33,552 nt of DNA, from positions 1 to 33,552 of the forward strand of contig CAKPAW010000010.1 in the NCBI GenBank assembly GCA_934133165.1, in the 5' to 3' direction. Under the pieces are notes generated by a model. That model searched no databases. It saw only the letters and a program-made list of their open reading frames with translations, and was not told where the DNA came from. Shown in pieces: positions 32,753 to 33,552 of the stretch. The translations under genes and the position numbers were made by a program. The first letter of the stretch is position 1; each line of letters opens with the position of its first letter. This DNA comes from an uncultured Clostridia bacterium. GTDB taxonomy: Bacteria; Bacillota; Clostridia; TANB77; CAG-508.

Positions 32753-33322
32753 ATGGGACAGGTAAAAATTGTTGAAGAAACAGGTATTGAAGGATTAATG
32801 GTTGTACAACCAACTATTCACCAAGATAGCAGAGGTTACTTTGCAGAAACTTATAACAAAAAAGACTTTAGTGAAGTTGGAATTGATTGTGAATTTGTAC
32901 AAGATAATGAATCAAACTCTACTAAAGGCGTTATAAGAGGCTTGCATTTTCAGGAAGGAAAATATGCCCAAGCTAAATTGGTAAGAGTTACTCATGGTGC
33001 TGTTTACGATGTTGCTGTTGACTTAAGAAAAGATTCACCTACTTATGGAAAGGCTTACGGAGTATTACTTACATCAGAGAATTTCTTTCAATTCTTTATT
33101 CCTGAAGGATTTGCACATGGTTTTATAGTATTATCTGATACAGCAACTTTCAATTATAAGGTTACTGCATATCGTGAAGCTAGCGCCGAAGGAGGAATTC
33201 TTTGGAATGATCCTGCACTTGGAATTAACTGGCCTATTGAAGAAGCAGGTGGATTAGAAAAACTTAATATTAAAGATAGAGATAAAGAATGGCCTACTTT
33301 AGCAGAATACAACAATAAATAA
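32753..33322 (+). CDS. rmlC: dTDP-4-dehydrorhamnose 3,5-epimerase
   Basis: This cupin enzyme of dTDP-L-rhamnose synthesis has 189 residues. Motifs are HQDSRGYFAETY (substrate binding), VIRGLHFQ with catalytic His65, AVYDVAVDLRKDSPTYG with the partner Asp, FIPEGFAHGF, and the tyrosine in FNYKVTAY. AAAGGAGG precedes the ATG. It stands alone between a promoter and a terminator, whereas rml genes usually cluster (rmlA, B, D), so its partners must lie elsewhere. Rhamnose is used in cell-wall and surface polysaccharides. Confidence 0.93.
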   Translation: MGQVKIVEETGIEGLMVVQPTIHQDSRGYFAETYNKKDFSEVGIDCEFVQDNESNSTKGVIRGLHFQEGKYAQAKLVRVTHGAVYDVAVDLRKDSPTYGKAYGVLLTSENFFQFFIPEGFAHGFIVLSDTATFNYKVTAYREASAEGGILWNDPALGINWPIEEAGGLEKLNIKDRDKEWPTLAEYNNK

Positions 33323-33337
33323 TTGTTGTTATAATCA

Positions 33338-33368
33338 AAAAAGAACTCATATTAAATGGGTTCTTTTT
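33338..33368 (+). terminator. Terminator after rmlC
   Basis: AAAAAGAACTCAT (33338-33350) pairs with ATGGGTTCTTTTT (33356-33368) with one T-G wobble. A smaller stem, ACAACAAT/ATTGTTGT, overlaps the gene end. Confidence 0.85.
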
Positions 33369-33396
33369 GTAAATACGAATTTAATGATAAACATCT

Positions 33397-33552
33397 CTAT
33401 TGACAATCTTTGTTTAATATATCTTCAATTGTATGCCATGCTAAAAGTGCACATTTTACTCTGGCAGGCATATTAGCTACATTTCTAAAAGCTATAGCAT
33501 CTTCTAATTTTTCTAATTCTTTTTCATCAGTTGTTTCTCTTTTTATCATTTC
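33397..33552 (-). CDS. sufU: SufU-like Fe-S cluster assembly protein, C-terminal fragment
   Basis: The last 51 residues of a minus-strand protein are visible: LEDAIAFRNVANMPARVKCA followed by LLAWHTIEDIL and a TAG at 33399-33397. The PARVKCALLAWHT segment carries the third conserved cysteine of SufU/IscU-type scaffold proteins, which hand zinc-dependent sulfur transfer or nascent Fe-S clusters to SufBCD. The rest lies beyond the window edge. It is convergent with rmlC. Confidence 0.85.
   Translation of the reverse strand, partial: EMIKRETTDEKELEKLEDAIAFRNVANMPARVKCALLAWHTIEDILNKDCQ

Overview
The window is very AT-rich DNA with clostridial character. AGA dominates among arginine codons, Shine-Dalgarno sequences are strong (AGGAGG type), and the yabP-yabQ-divIC neighbourhood of spore formers is present. 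I infer a low-GC, probably anaerobic and sporulating or formerly sporulating member of the Clostridia. The species cannot be named from this sequence alone.

Layout. 1-2.2 kb: the 3' end of one acetate kinase gene, an ankyrin-like gene, then a complete second acetate kinase. 2.3-5.8 kb: an SOS-type LysM cell-division inhibitor behind LexA-like boxes, a deoxyribosyltransferase-fold protein, a broken MFS transporter and a Xer-family recombinase. 5.9-18.1 kb: one long fatty-acid operon of 14 genes (acyl ligase, birA, fabD, fabG, fabF, accB, fabZ, accC, accD, accA, fabI, second fabG, acpP, fabK). It supplies biotin ligase, all four acetyl-CoA carboxylase subunits, the malonyl transferase, the elongation cycle and ACP. 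No fabH or plsX is present in the window. 18.1-22.1 kb: an accessory stretch with an ATPase remnant, an alpha/beta hydrolase, a small membrane protein, an esterase remnant and a membrane acyltransferase. 22.1-26.9 kb: a BceRS-BceAB-like two-component and ABC transporter module, with a shared operator in front of both transcription units. 26.9-28.2 kb: gene-free DNA with diverged repeats. 28.2-32.1 kb, minus strand: rho, divIC, yabQ, yabP and prfB. 32.2-33.55 kb: a hypothetical gene, an rmlC homologue and the 3' end of a sufU-like gene.

The most striking observation is in the fatty-acid operon. Both fabD and accD, essential genes in most bacteria, are interrupted by a +1 frameshift, and the lesion is the same in both. 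An in-frame CGG codon precedes A, so dropping the C restores a conserved Gly (GGA) and the rest of a full-length, well-conserved protein. By eye, no other recognisable conserved gene here uses CGG as a sense codon; only two unrecognised or accessory ORFs do. This could be programmed +1 frameshifting or CGGA quadruplet decoding at a rare or unassigned codon, or two sequence errors that happen to match. The window also carries prfB with its classical +1 frameshift at an early TGA.

Coding density is high except in 18.1-18.65 kb and 26.9-28.2 kb, where decaying genes and repeats accumulate. The two ordinary pseudogenes with visible frameshifts (MFS transporter, esterase) broke at homopolymer runs, unlike the two CGG sites.
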